Shown here: piece by piece, positions 1 to 11,170 of the stretch
How positions within the stretch are numbered: position 1 is the first letter of the stretch
Layout of the letters: every line of letters starts with the position of its first letter
Source of the DNA: Wolfiporia cocos
Lineage: Eukaryota; Basidiomycota; Agaricomycetes; Polyporales; Phaeolaceae
Assembly: GCA_029448655.1 (NCBI GenBank)
Contig: JACCLO010000009.1
Location: 62,001-126,000 of the forward strand
Direction of reading: 5' to 3'
DNA: 64,000 bases
Translations under genes and position numbers: made by a program
The notes under the pieces: generated by a model
Database searches by the model: none
What the model saw: the letters and a program-made list of their open reading frames with translations, nothing else
Told to the model about the DNA's origin: nothing

Positions 1-873
1 CTTGGTCAATCGGTCCACTACTACCATGATAGTGGTGAATTGTTTGAATTCGCCGCTAGGCGGTAAGTGAACGATGAAGTCGATTGTGATTGTGTCCCAG
101 GGTGCTTCCGGTACTGGGAGCGGTTGCAGGGGTCCGTACGGGGTCTGGTTGCGGTTCTTCATGCGCTGGCATGTGTCACAACCTTCCACGTATTGCTTCA
201 CCATCGTGGTCATTCCAGGCCACCAGTAATTACGTGATAGAAGTTCATAGGTCTTCCATCGTCCGAAGTGTCCGGCAGTCACATGGTCATGATGTAACTC
301 CAGAATCTTCGTGCGCAATTCCTTAGGCTCTTTTGGAACGTACATTTTTCCTCGTCTGAGGAGTAGTCCGGCCTCCATGTTCCATTCCTGGAGATCTTTA
401 CCGAGTTCCTTGGGACCACTTTTCAGTAGTTCCTGGTAATCTTTGGTAATCTGATCATCCATGAGGGCTTGTCGGATTTGTCTGAGAAGGTCCTCGTCGC
501 CTGATTGTATCTCCTGCTGTGACGCTTCTAGCGCCCTAACCGTGAAGTATTCCGGTTTCAGCAAAATTTGATCGCGATTATCGAGTTCCACCCCCTCTTC
601 ATGGTCTGGCCTCCGTGACAGAGGATCAGCCATAAGCATTGTTTTACCGGGTTTGTGACACATGGTGAAGTTTAACCTTGTCAGGTAAAGACTCCAACGT
701 GCCTGTCTCCGGGTTAGCCGTTGTGCCGATTTGAAATATTTCAGATTGAGATGATCCGACCATACTTCAAATTTGTGTGGGTGTCCTTCGAGGTAATGTC
801 TCCATTCCTCTAGAGCGCAGATGATTGCAAGCAACTCCTTATCGTAAATCTCATAGTTCCTTTCGGGTGCTGG
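1..873 (-). pseudogene. Ty3/gypsy pol fragment (RNase H end to start of integrase core)
   Basis: An open minus-strand frame runs from about 870 to the left window edge. It reads the end of RNase H (ERNYEIYDKE), the linker with DPLSRRPDHEEGVELDNRD, the integrase HHCC zinc finger (HHDHVTAGHFGRWKTYE, then CDTCQ) and the start of the core (TIDFIVHLP, VVVDRLTK). It aligns with the same part of the element at 57.8-61 kb but differs at many residues, so it is a second, related element. The match stops abruptly near 868 and a stop codon follows at 874-876, so the protease and reverse transcriptase half is missing here. The rest of integrase lies outside the window. The sequence cannot show whether the break is a deletion or a rearrangement. 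Confidence 0.9.
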
Positions 874-879
874 CTATCG

Positions 880-1079
880 GATTGTCGCAGGCACTTTGTG
901 AATGCGCAGAACTGGACAATGTGCTCTCTTCTGCACACTATAGCAGTTTAGCGAGTGTCGCATTTGCCGTGAGGCTACGTTCCGAGGCCATTTACCCTAA
1001 CAAGACGAAATCGGAAAGATGGACTAAGTCGGTGTCGCGCCTGTTCCCAAAGTTGCACAAACGCGGAATACTTCGGTAG
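880..1079 (+). pseudogene. Fragment of an unrecognised gene, paralogous to 21.4-21.6 kb
   Basis: The translation contains a stretch (HYSSLASVAFAVR, then NKTKSERWTK and LFPKLHKRG) that clearly resembles minus-strand sequence at 21370-21560 (HYISLTSMIFAVR, NETKSRRWT, LFPLLHEQG). Conservation at protein level in two places suggests both derive from one coding sequence. I do not recognise the family. No start, splice signals or longer frame could be found, so this is probably a remnant lying against the pol fragment. Confidence 0.3.
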
Positions 1080-2330
1080 GCATGGATCCCGTGAGGTTCA
1101 GAGTTGAAAACGGTAAATTGACCCGTTCCCATACAGGGCCGAAATTTATGATGTGATGGAAGTCCCAGCATCTCCACCGTGGAGGGGAAAGCATGGGTTG
1201 CAGGGAAAATCAGGTCGCTGACAATGTGAACACGAGAGGCAGAGATAGCAAGTGCATGTAAATGTGACGAATCAGACATTGCGCGAATTGGACGGCCGCA
1301 AGGATAAAACAGTCATGTATGAGATAAATATAGATAGGCGTAGTGAACGATGATGAACTGCGTGACTAATACTGTTTATAATTACCGTCTTTACGCGTAC
1401 ATTCGTTTTGCTCGTGTGTAGGACTCAAAGATCACACTCATAACCAAACATGAACAGGACGTCATAGAAACCAATGGTCCTGAGCGTACAGGGGGCTGCC
1501 CGTCCTCCCCACCCACCCCCCCACCCAGTGATCCAGAGCGCGACGGAACGCGGCGGCACGCAGAGCGTAAGTAGGGTGGCATGCACTTCTGCACATAACA
1601 TGTATGCACTGTCATGTGATCCGTGGAGAACAACATGCCCCAGGACAGTGGGAATATGCATAACGAGCTTGACATGAGCTACGCCGACGTCAGGCTCGAA
1701 CTCTTACAACTGAAGCGCCAAAGGTCCTGTCCGGGCCCATCATTGCCCTTCCAGCAAGGCGATGCGCCCACTTACCGTTCCCAGCCAGACCCACCGTCCT
1801 ATGTGTGGCTTACCATCTGCGGACTCGCACAACAACCCGCGGCACAGCTCTGTTCGTGTCGCACGGGCGCCACTACAGCACGGCCGGTCCTCGGGTAGGA
1901 GCGTCGCGCGCCGTACGGTAGCACGCACATCGAGGAGCAGCACACGCATGTCGGGGCCTGTTCTCGGCGGCGGGGGCGCACCCTGCGCGTCGTGTGCCAA
2001 GTCACCGACCGAAGGTCCTTACGCGCATCGATCCACCATTTCATAACACCGATGCCGCTTACTCACGTTCGCATCTGCTCGCATGGCAGAGCTGTGGCAG
2101 ACGCTGCCATTTATCTGCCTGCCCCCGCCATGGTGATCTTCGCGGCGAAATGTCACCGCTGTGCATGGGTGCGGCTTGTGGGACGGTGACGACAGTGGGG
2201 GGGACGCACCTACTCCAGTGATCAGCAACGACGCTGACCGCAAAGTAGCGAGCGTATTCATGCTCCAAGGGCGTCAGGCATCGAGACCCACCCAGAGCAC
2301 CTCGTAGCCCATCGGGCCGGTGCAGCAGGC
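1080..2330. other. Non-coding stretch with diverged dispersed repeats, no gene recognised
   Basis: Several short frames overlap on both strands but none has a recognisable motif or splice-supported extension. Part of 1620-1850 resembles 44890-45150: a shared CAGGACA..GAGCTTGA block and then a block encoding PSYVWxTIC. From about 2050 to 2290 it holds the first unit of the GC-rich repeat seen again at 4731-5200. Confidence 0.5.
2050..2290. repeat. GC-rich repeat unit, left copy
   Basis: The block around CTTGTGGGACGGTGACGAC, a GGGACGCAC block and an ATTCATGCTC block recur at 4915-5000 in the same order and orientation. The hAT element at 2339-4697 therefore sits inside a region of diverged tandem units. 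Confidence 0.55.
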
Positions 2331-2338
2331 GTTAAATG

Positions 2339-4697
2339 TAGTGTTGCCGAAGTTCAGTTCAGAATCAAGGTTCAGAACCTGAACCGCCAGAACCGAACCT
2401 AGGCTCAAGTTCAGTCCAGGTCCGGTTCAGGGTAGGATGTCAGGGTTCGGTTCTTGGTTCAGGGGGGCCATGGGTACCCTTGAACCAGGTTCGAACCAGA
2501 CTGAACCTTGAACCACTTAGCATTAACATATTCTTGGCAACTGCTGGTGGATAAGCATAAATTACAATCATATTCTTGCCATCTTTGCTATAGTATTGTT
2601 GCAGTAAGCTATGGATAACTGGCCTCACCATGGCAAGCATCAGCACTCATATACTCCAGTCTCCCAATATGGTGAGAGCTCAACCCCATGCTGGAAGTAC
2701 TGTGCTTTCTTTGGCACTGGGCTACATTCACTGCTGTCAGATGAAGTAAAAAATGTAGTTCACAATGTTTCACTTCATATCCATGAACCTAGGTTATATA
2801 CAGAGCTGTCTAATAAGGTTTGTTATTGAGCTTTGCCTCAGGCTAATTCACACTCATTCTGCTCACGGATTCTGATTACTGAACTGCTCAAATTTGCTGC
2901 CTTGAGTGATTATTGTGCATCAAAGTTATGTTTTACCACTGTAAAGAAGACTTTGGAATGTAGCAGCCCAATAGACACCAAATAGAGGCACTGCAGAACT
3001 TGAAGTTTGGTGTTGTCAGAAAAATATTTCTCTCGGGTTTCCCGGGCAGGTCAGGATGTGCCAGGATAGGTGAGGTGTTTGAGGGGTCAATGGCGAGCAA
3101 TATACCTAGTAGACACGCAGCTTGTAGCGATCCAAACGGCGGCGGCACGTTGAATGGATCAGGAATGATAGAAATCGAATTAAAACATTGGTAACTGATT
3201 CCCTAAGTCCTGAGCGAACACCTCGAGCACAGCTCTTCGTCTAACTTCGTCTTGGCAGTAATCAATGTATTTTCTCGTATCTGCACGTCGCCTAAATACA
3301 TAGAGAGCCATAAGGTTTTCTACAACATTTGGAGTGCCCTAAAATTTGAGTATGCACCCTACAAGCTAGACAAGTCAGAGACGAACCCTGAAACAGCGAG
3401 GATTGTCCTGTAATACAAGAAAATTATTTTACGAGACCGATAGACCGTAGATCGGTGGTGTGTAGAGGTTAGAGAGAGAAGACATGGAAAAAGCTATAGG
3501 AAAGCAGTCGAGGTTGGGACAGACCTGTCTATGCTAGAGAGCCTAGAGAAATGTCGGATAGTACCTGTCTTTGACTAGATGAGCAGCCAGAGAGTGTCCG
3601 CGGGGCTTTTGCGATGTTTCAGATTGTGCGCAAGCCAGCGAAGGTTCACTGTGCGAGCACGATTGAGGTCGATCACGATCGGTAGAGCTGTGGCTAAACC
3701 GCCTCGGATAGGCATTCTGCCTACCAGCTGGCTTTCCGTGGTGCATTCTGCGTCATTTTGATGCGTGTTTGGTCGCGTCTAGTGATGTGCCAGGCCCGGC
3801 TTTGGGCTATAGGCCGGGCCGGGCCAAGCCCTACTTGGGCCGGGCCAGGCCGGGCCCTACACCACGGCTTGAGACGGCCCAGGGCCCGGCTTGTGTCTCA
3901 AGCCGGGCCGGGCCAAGCCGTGAGCCCCGGGCCTGAAAGCTCTAACAGATAAAATGTCTAGTAACTCTGATATAAGGATATATATAGTAGCAGTATGCCA
4001 TATTCCAATGTATTATGTCTATATTTTTAACTTCAAGCAAAAGGATAGTCCCATGGATTGAATTCTTGGTGCTGAAGCCTGTCGCTCACTTTTGGGCGCC
4101 TATACGATGCCCCATTTGGAAGGCGCGCCACAGAGCACCGTGCCGGTGAAATGATGATTTCACACTAAACTCCACTAATTATGAAGATACTGGAGCTTGG
4201 CTTTGTCAGAACATAGTTGGAGAAGGTACGTTATGAGTTTGTGTGGCTACAGTAATGATCATCCTCACAGTGCCAGGCCCCGGGCAAGCCCCAGGCCGGG
4301 CCGGGCCAAGCCGTGGGCCGTCAATGGGGGCCCGGCCTGAGGTTTTGAAAAGCCAAGGCCGTTCAAAGCCGGGCCAAAGCCGGGGCTTTTGAGCCGGGCC
4401 CGGCCCGGCACATCACTAGTCGCGTCTCGGTGTTCTTACATGGTTCTAATGTCTATGGCACATTTATATTGCAGCACATTGGTTACTCCAGTGGACTCAA
4501 TATTAATTTTACATACTAGAAAAGCAAGTCATTTAGTGGTTCGAACTAGGTTCGAACCATGAACTGAACCTGCTGAACCAGTTCAGCAGGTTCAGTCCAG
4601 GTTCAGGTTCAGGTTCAGGCTCCCTGCAGTCGGTTCAGTTCTAGGTTCAGCCCCAGACCCCCCTGAACCTGAACTGAACCGAACTTCGGCAACACTA
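2339..4697. mobile_element. Non-autonomous hAT-type element, copy 1, carrying a nested hAT MITE
   Basis: The ends are the inverted repeat TAGTGTTGCCGAA, flanked by a perfect 8-base duplication GTTAAATG (2331-2338 and 4698-4705), the hAT signature. Both subterminal regions are packed with GGTTCAG/CTGAACC motifs. Without the nested MITE the element is about 1.7 kb and has no transposase. Small frames inside it (for example one beginning MPPPFGSLQ on the minus strand near 3148) recur in the copy at 38682-41538 simply because the two copies are roughly 95 percent alike. It must be mobilised, if at all, by a transposase from elsewhere. Confidence 0.9.
3780..4418. mobile_element. hAT MITE with CCGGGC-rich ends, copy 1 (nested)
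   Basis: A 639-base element with terminal inverted repeat TAGTGATGTGC. It is flanked by the 8-base duplication GTCGCGTC (3772-3779 and 4419-4426). About 150 bases at each end are dense in GGCCCGGC/GCCGGGCC motifs, with an AT-rich middle. It has no coding capacity. It inserted into the older hAT element at 2339-4697. Related copies lie at 36863-37459 and 43967-44565. Confidence 0.92.
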
Positions 4698-4730
4698 GTT
4701 AAATGTCCCCGACACGCGGCGTGCTATGTT

Positions 4731-5200
4731 ACGACGCTCCAGTCGAAGAGGCACGCGTACCCTACGAGGGCGCAAGGTAACACTCCGACTCTGCAGCAGC
4801 AGGCACGAGCGCCGTGCTGCGCGTGCAGACACGGCCGGGCTGGAAAGCGGATGTGGGACGTGTCCTTGTCGCACTGCGATGTGCACGATTTTGCCGCTGT
4901 GCATAACTTCGACTTGTGGGACGGTGACGACAGCAGGGACGCACTTTAGTGATTAGTGACGATGTCTACCGTGAAGTATAGGGCGCATTCATGCTCTAAG
5001 GTGTCGAACGTGCAGCAGACGCGAGAAGTCACCGTCATGCCAGAGACTTACCCGCAACAGAGCAGAAGCGCACTCTATTATGACGCCCCAGTCGGAGCGG
5101 TACGCGCGCGCGCGTAGCCAGCACGAGCGGCACGCTGCGCACGCAGACACGGCCGGGCTGCAAAGCGGATGTGGGACGGGTCCTTATCGCCCTGCGGGGT
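4731..5200. repeat. Two diverged GC-rich tandem units
   Basis: Unit one (4731-4866) and unit two (5079-5190) both contain CCAGTCG-AG, GCACGAGCG, CAGACACGGCCGGGCTG and AAAGCGGATGTGGGACG in the same order. They are spaced about 340 bases apart. The sequence after unit one matches 2150-2280 to the left of the hAT insertion. Confidence 0.6.
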
Positions 5201-6059
5201 GGCTCAGTGTGACTGGTATGGAAGCGCTGCAGCGAGCTCTGTAGGGACCGGTACATCGCGAGCGCGTGCGCGAGGAACAAGGCTCATGAGTCAGCCCGTC
5301 GTGAAGGGAGGCGGGTCGTCCCTTAGCGTGAGCGTGTGCGATGCCTCGAGCCGTACGCACCTGGTTGCTCGCGTGTTGTCTCTCAGTAGCGCATCGAGAC
5401 CTACCACGGAAGACCGCATATATGCGCTCTCGAGTACATTGAAGTGCGGGTGCAGGAAAGTCTGAGGTAGATGTTCGACTTACAGTTGCCATGCACAAAG
5501 CGGGCGGAGCGTCAGAGGCTGGGCGGTGTGCTGCTCAAGGGCCCAGCTTTTGGTGAACTGGGAATTGCAGGCAAGAGGTCGTCTAGGCGTCGAATTCACA
5601 GCTCCAGGAGACAAGGCATGAGACAGTCGGCTCACAAATAGCGGCTGCAGGAGATTATTATCGTCAAAGCGTCACCCAAAAGGCAGACGAAGTGCGAGGA
5701 TCACGCTGCGTACAGCAGCGGCAGAGGTCGACAGAGCCAGCGACATACCTCTACCAATGACGTGAAAATTGTTATTCGCTGAAGGACAACACCTCTTAGT
5801 CTAGCACCCAGAAGCCACCGAGATAGTCTGCAGACCCTGCCACCAATAGCGGTAGACAACATGCGCGAAGCGCAGCCAGTACAGAAACGAGAGCCAGCGA
5901 GGCCCACACCGCATTTGTGAGCGCCAGACCAGCATCAAGCACATTGCCTGGTGTCATCGCAGAAGATGCGAGGGGAAACGAGCAGGACATCCAGGGTGCA
6001 GGTGAAATTACCAGAGATTGCAGAAAGAAGTACGTATACCTGGTATGAACCATGTCCGC
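5201..6059. other. No gene recognised
   Basis: Mixed-composition sequence with only short overlapping frames. No motif, splice pattern, RNA gene or repeat boundary could be supported. Confidence 0.5.
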
Positions 6060-6240
6060 CATCTGACCTCGACCGGTAGAAACCGTGCGTTCTACACCTG
6101 CTAAACCGTTCCGTATTTTACGGAAATGCCGGTAACGTATACGGGTACGGCCGTGACGTATACGGTTCGGCATTTTCCGAGTACAGTACGTATACAATAC
6201 GGTTTATACCGTATCGGTTCAGTCATCAGCAAAATGCGAG
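6060..6240. repeat. TACGG-rich palindromic sequence
   Basis: Dense in CGTATACGG, ACGTATAC and CCGTATT motifs. CGTATTTTACGGAAATGCC near 6112 is answered by GGCATTTTCCG near 6170, so the segment can fold back. The same motif set occurs at 11037-11170. It is probably the subterminal region of a DNA transposon, but a full terminal repeat with target duplication was not found. Confidence 0.5.
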
Positions 6241-7148
6241 ACCGTAGATCTACTCATATCTACGTAGATATACCTAGCAGGTCCTGTAAATGTAGGCGGA
6301 CCGGCATGGTCATGTATAACGGTAGCAGGTCCGCGCAATACCAAGCGCCCAAGGGACGCGTTCTTGCAAGGACACGGTGCCCAGGCCCATGCTGTTGCAA
6401 GGACCTTACCTGAGGCCCTTGCCTATTGTGAGGACCATACAACAGTTGCCTGGGCAATGGCAGAGTGGGGACACTGCTTGAGGACACCCGTCATAAAAAT
6501 GCAGCTATTAATATATATTGTAGTCACAGTATTCAATTTTATTCGTAACGTATATGTACAATCATATCAGTAGGGACAGCTACTGACCGAAGGAGCTACA
6601 GAATAGCCACAGAAACGTACTCAGTGACCTCCACTCCCGCCCGTGGCACGCATGGCGGCGCGCTTATAGTATCAGCATGAATGTACGCTGCGGGCGCAGT
6701 GTGGATGCCGTCTGCCACCGCCACGTGTGTTACGAGTCTAACACGGCTGAGCCCACGGGAAGTGGTAAGCGTGTGAAACCATTACCCAATTAGGCAACAG
6801 GCGACGTGCTTATATACCTGGAACCACAGTCTCGCCTAACCGCAAGATTACGCCCTTTTAGCAAAGGGGGCTAAATGCCTTGCATAGCACGTGAGTGGTT
6901 CTACGTGCGACTGTAACAACGTGCACATCCCATGCATGGCGCTCACTGTCATCATACACAGTATGTCAGCTGTGAGTCGCTACAAGCAGGAAGGAAAGGA
7001 AGGATTAAAGGGGGACACACATGAGCGCGATCACGACATCCGTTATGACAACAGGTGGAGGAGGTCTGTCCACCGGACAAGCACCGCATCCGCAATGGAC
7101 GCAGGCACGGAAAGCGCATAGACAGTGACGTGAAGGTTGGTGGTTTTA
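6241..7148. other. No gene recognised
   Basis: No frame with recognisable content, and no RNA gene or repeat boundary seen before the LTR that starts at 7149. Confidence 0.45.
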
Positions 7149-8135
7149 TGACACAAGCAACAAACTAGCACTCAACCGGGGGAAGGGGGCTTGCTCAAAG
7201 GCGCCTTCCTGATCCCGGGACCACTAGCCGTCAAAGGCCAAGACAAGTCTGAGGTTTACGCTCAAGACTGCCTGGCATATATACTCCTAACATATTTGTA
7301 CATGTTTGTGTACGGCGGCTCAGAGGCCTCTACGTACTGGTATCTAACTAGCTATGAGCTACGGGCCGGTAATGGCATCGGAGCGCTGGTATGCGATGAT
7401 GTCCATGGCGACGTAGCGTATAAGGGGCGGATCTAATGAGTAGCCAATCTGTCGGGTTCGATTGGTGGTTCTCGTCGATCGTAGGCGCGCCGGTAATGGC
7501 GGGGTTCTAAGTCCGTGATCGGGCGTGGTCTGCCGCGATCGGGGTTGGCCAGTACGGGCCGGGTATAGTGTGGGTTGATCGAGCGTGATCGGCTGCGATC
7601 GGGGTGTAGCGCTCTGTGACTGGTAGGGTTCTCAGTCTTGCAGAGCCTCGGGTTATTATCCCTGCCTGTTGTACTCGTAGGTCAGGGTGTGTACGGGGTA
7701 TAGTATAATGTCTATGCCGGTAATGGCGAGTGTCCGTGCGGTAGGGACGCGAGGTGTTAGGTTTAGTGTTTTGGGTCACGTGCGAATGTAGACTGTGCCC
7801 CTAGTCGGCGTATAGCATAGTGTGCGATGGGTAGCCTTTGGTTGTACAAGGCGTACCATCGTGCTATCGTAGCCTGTTGGGCTCTAGGGGTCGGCTCGTG
7901 ACTCCGGGGTTTAGGGACTAGGCAGCGTATGCCTTGCTGCCGGGACTTGGACTGAGTTTAGGGTTAGACTGCTGGTGGCCTGCTAGTGCCCGTGGTGTCC
8001 TGTATGGTGGAGGACTTCTACTAGCATTGCCGTAGGATTCCAGCTGGGCTCGGATAGAGTGCTATAGCGTGCATATGGCGTGAATGGGGTGTCAACCTAG
8101 GATGTTCTACTAGGCTTTGAAATTGGCTTGTGACA
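7149..8135. mobile_element. Solo LTR, family 1 (reverse of the other copies)
   Basis: A 987-base sequence beginning TGACACAAGC and ending GCTTGTGACA, flanked by the 5-base duplication TTTTA (7144-7148 and 8136-8140). TG..CA ends plus a 5-base duplication and no internal coding region define a solo LTR left by recombination. It is the inverse of copies at 37480-38467, 40005-41071 and 48872-49904. Confidence 0.92.
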
Positions 8136-8350
8136 TTTTACCTTCGTGCTGCCTGCCGTGGCTGAGAGAGCGAGGTGAGATAGGTGTGCCAGGGAGAGGG
8201 AGGCGTGCGCGGTGAAGGTGCCAGTTGGAGTTAATGCGACGCACGTCAGTGCAGGCCTGGGAAGCCGTGCTAAATGCTCAGTGGGAGGAGTGGGTAGGAA
8301 ACGCACCTTGTAAAACTGGTGCATACATGCGCGCATAGAGGGAGGGAATC

Positions 8351-8888
8351 TGTTACGGATCAAATATCCGTTCAGCTGAAAATAACTAAGTCGAGTTACT
8401 CAGCGTATCGAGTAGCGCACTACTCGTTAGACTCAGCGGAGTCGAGCGTCGATATACTAGCTGCAGGCTTAATTGCTCAAGCCTTTGAGAACGAGTATAG
8501 GATCCTTGTAATTCAACAAGGTCGAGCTGAGGAATTCGACCAGTATTTACAGCAGGGTTTTTATACTACAGTTCAGTAATTGGGGTCATAGTGTCCTTGG
8601 TACTGCTACCACTAAGTCCATAAGGCTAGTACGCTAAGACGACTAAGCTGAAACGTTGCAGTTGAGCGCAACAGTGGCTGAAACGTAGAAGCTATGTGGT
8701 TAGACACAAGATATCAGCTAGAACCTGATATGCTACGAGGCTAAGGGCATAGGGCTGTTGTACATGAAACGAGGGTCGCTGGTTGAGCAGGAGACCCTAA
8801 AAATAACCACGCGATAATGCGGTTGAACACTAAGTCCTCTCCTCCAGTGAGGCGTCAAAGATATTCAGAATGTGAATGGACCGTAACA
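8351..8888. mobile_element. Solo LTR, family 2
   Basis: A 538-base sequence beginning TGTTACGGAT and ending ACCGTAACA, flanked by GAATC on both sides (8346-8350 and 8889-8893). The internal AACAAGGTCGAGCTGA block is shared with the LTRs at 15822-16470 and, inverted, at 48125-48831. No internal retrotransposon sequence remains. Confidence 0.92.
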
Positions 8889-8893
8889 GAATC

Positions 8894-9732
8894 GGCACAT
8901 GAACAAGGACTGCCCACAAGCACAGGGCGGGGGGCATTATTTAGCGTTTGTGCCTGACGGACAAGCAGGTGGCAAATGCAGTAGGCAGGGGGCTCACCTC
9001 ATTGGGTTGCACCCTCAACAAGGGGAGCAGGACCAGAGCAACATTTAAGCCAGTAGCGACCAGGGCGTGGCCGAGATCAGTCAGGAATTACATGGACGGT
9101 GCCAGTCAAGGAAGTAGAGATGGAGGAGGGAGAGCGGTGGGTGGGTTAGAAAGGCATGGCTTGGGATGTCAAGAGGACACATATATATTGAGGAAGAGAG
9201 AAGGTTGAGCACGTTGACAGTGACAAGAGCCAGCTTTATTGACAAGATTTAAGAGCCGACTGAAAGTATGACAGATATGACGAAACGTGTTGCCCGATCA
9301 AGTAAGTGATTTACTAAATTGGACGAGAACTGCCTGCATCATGAACATGACTACACTGTGCCCAGACATCGCTTCATGAAAGCTATTCTGCCACATCAGT
9401 CACACTTAAGACCAACGGTGCTGCATGTGTGCTATTTCCACATTCACTATGTGCTGAACACAGTTGCAGACTAGCATATATTGTGAGCTTGCAGCCTTGT
9501 ATGTAGACTGTCGGCGTGGTCCGTATACTATCGACATGAGGGGCAAGTATCGACGCCTCCTTTTCTTCAATGTTATTAGTTCTGATAGTGGCTGTAACTG
9601 ACCTGTAGTATATAACCCACCACTAACGTAGCGTAAATAGATTCACATCATTTTGTTTCGTGTGCTCTCTGTGGAGCTCAGCTAGGGCTATGATTATACA
9701 CATAATTACATAAGTGGAAGCGTGTCTTGAAT
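8894..9732. other. No gene recognised
   Basis: Only short frames without recognisable motifs. No repeat boundary seen. Confidence 0.45.
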
Positions 9733-9860
9733 CCTATCCTCGTTAGTCCTGCCATTGATATTTCTGTCCTAGTTAATCCTGCCATTAACATTTCTGTCCT
9801 CGTTGATCCTGCCAATACTATTTCCGTCCTCTTTGATCCTGCAATGGATACCCCGGTCCT
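9733..9860. repeat. 30-base minisatellite, about four units
   Basis: The unit CCTGCCATTGATATTTCTGT plus ten further bases repeats with a 30-base period and mild divergence. As 30 is divisible by three it is open on both strands, giving ten-residue repeats (plus strand PAIDISVLVN, minus strand AGLTRTEISM). No start, promoter or extension shows that it is translated. Confidence 0.75.
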
Positions 9861-10505
9861 CATAAATCACTCACTGTCCGTGTTGTTCTTGCATGGTCCG
9901 CAGAATACCCCGTGTGTAATATCTGCTCATATATATGTATGTCTACTGAACTGGTATTTATAGTAGTTAACGGACTATATATGAGACCTCGCATTTTGCC
10001 GATGGTATTTGTATGCGTAAACGGGCGTATGTACTGCACTCAGGATATGCGCCTGCGACGTGTTCTCATACTCATACTCGCTCTCCTCGAATGCATTTTT
10101 TGTCTCCTCTCACAATACATGTCGAAGTTCTGCACCGCTCCGTAACATGTGCATTTTAGATAGTCCCCTTGTACTCTAAGCCTAAATTGAGATGTTGCAT
10201 TGAATGTTCAATAGCAATAGCGAGATCTTGTGCCATCCAACAGATCGGCATCTTATTTCACTCTCTGTGTATGCGATGCACCTCTGTCGGCTATCGCACA
10301 TGCAGACTCCAACGTCTGATGGCCTTCAAGTATACACAAGCGGGATTTGCCAGCATCGAACGACCGTTCTGCACTCAACTAACACAGAATGAGCGAACGG
10401 AGCAGTAGCAAGCAGCAAGATGAGTGATAGCACATAAATAGATGTATACTCTCTGATGGCAGTAGAACCCAAAGACTTTCAGTGCGAATCTGAAAGTGCG
10501 AATCT
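9861..10505. other. No gene recognised, upstream flank of the hAT transposase remnant
   Basis: AT-richer sequence with short frames. Upstream transposase coding was looked for and not recognised. Confidence 0.4.
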
Positions 10506-10940
10506 TTGCTCCGGAACTACACATGTGGCAGAACCCCTAAATGTCGCTGCCAACAATTTTGGTTGTGGCATGATCCATCGTACAGTGACTCTGAGGGAGA
10601 TAAGGAAGCATTCAGTGAGGAGGAAGTTCTTCTCAATGACATTGACAACCAAGAGGTACGCAGCATGAGATCCTTGAAGTCTTCTGCATTGATCTACTCA
10701 TACATGCATTATTCACTAGATTGTCGACATCTTACCGCGCATGACTCACTTCGAGAAGGTACACCTCCCCGGTTCGCGCGTGACATTCTACTTTCCCTGG
10801 TACGTCACACAACATTAATTTCGTGCGATACAATAGTGATATTGTATTCAGGCTCTGCTGTCGCTGTAGAACGGGCATTCTCATCGGATCGTAACACAGT
10901 CTCGCTTCGTCGTGCCAGCCTTAAGCCTGCGAGTATTTAG
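10506..10940 (+). pseudogene. hAT transposase C-terminus (dimerisation region) remnant
   Basis: The last third of the frame reads YSGSAVAVERAFSSDRNTV followed by SLRRASLKPASI. This matches the C-terminal dimerisation region of fungal hAT transposases, which typically read QGSAV-VERAFSSGR-T and then SLRRASL-P. The N-terminal part of this frame has an acidic stretch (SDSEGDKEAFSEEE) but no recognisable catalytic core, and the normal terminal helix is cut short by a stop after PASI. The piece is therefore a 5'-truncated, decayed copy. It lies directly upstream of the truncated HGH1 gene, so this insertion or its remnants probably removed the front of HGH1. Confidence 0.7.
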
Positions 10941-11036
10941 AACTTGATGTTGATCAAATACAACTTAATCCAAGCACGGCGGGAGTCGAAACAAGTCACC
11001 GGCAAGATGGTATTCACGTAGCTTGCTAGTAGCATA

Positions 11037-11170
11037 CTAGTGCTGTATTTTACGGATACGGGCAAAATACGGCCGTACCGTATATGCAAATCGGTTGATA
11101 CGCAGTTGATACGGATACGTCCGTTTCAGTATGCCCACGTATCAATGCGCCCGTAACCGTATACGGTACG
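11037..11170. repeat. TACGG-rich transposon end
   Basis: It starts TAGTGCTGTATTTTACGG, in the same style as the two hAT terminal repeats in this window (TAGTGTTG, TAGTGATG), and continues with GGATACGG/CCGTAT motifs like those at 6060-6240. The matching opposite end is not present before HGH1 sequence begins at about 11171, so it looks like a broken end. Confidence 0.5.

Noticed and set aside
3800..4410. Short regular GGCCCGGC repeats considered as a CRISPR-like array
   Set aside because: They have no spacers of constant length, are symmetric about the element centre, and are the subterminal repeats of a MITE with an 8-base target duplication in a eukaryotic genome.
7191..7436. An 81-codon frame recurring at 40.8-41.1 kb
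   Set aside because: It lies inside the family 1 LTR in both places, so its recurrence reflects the repeat and not a conserved gene.
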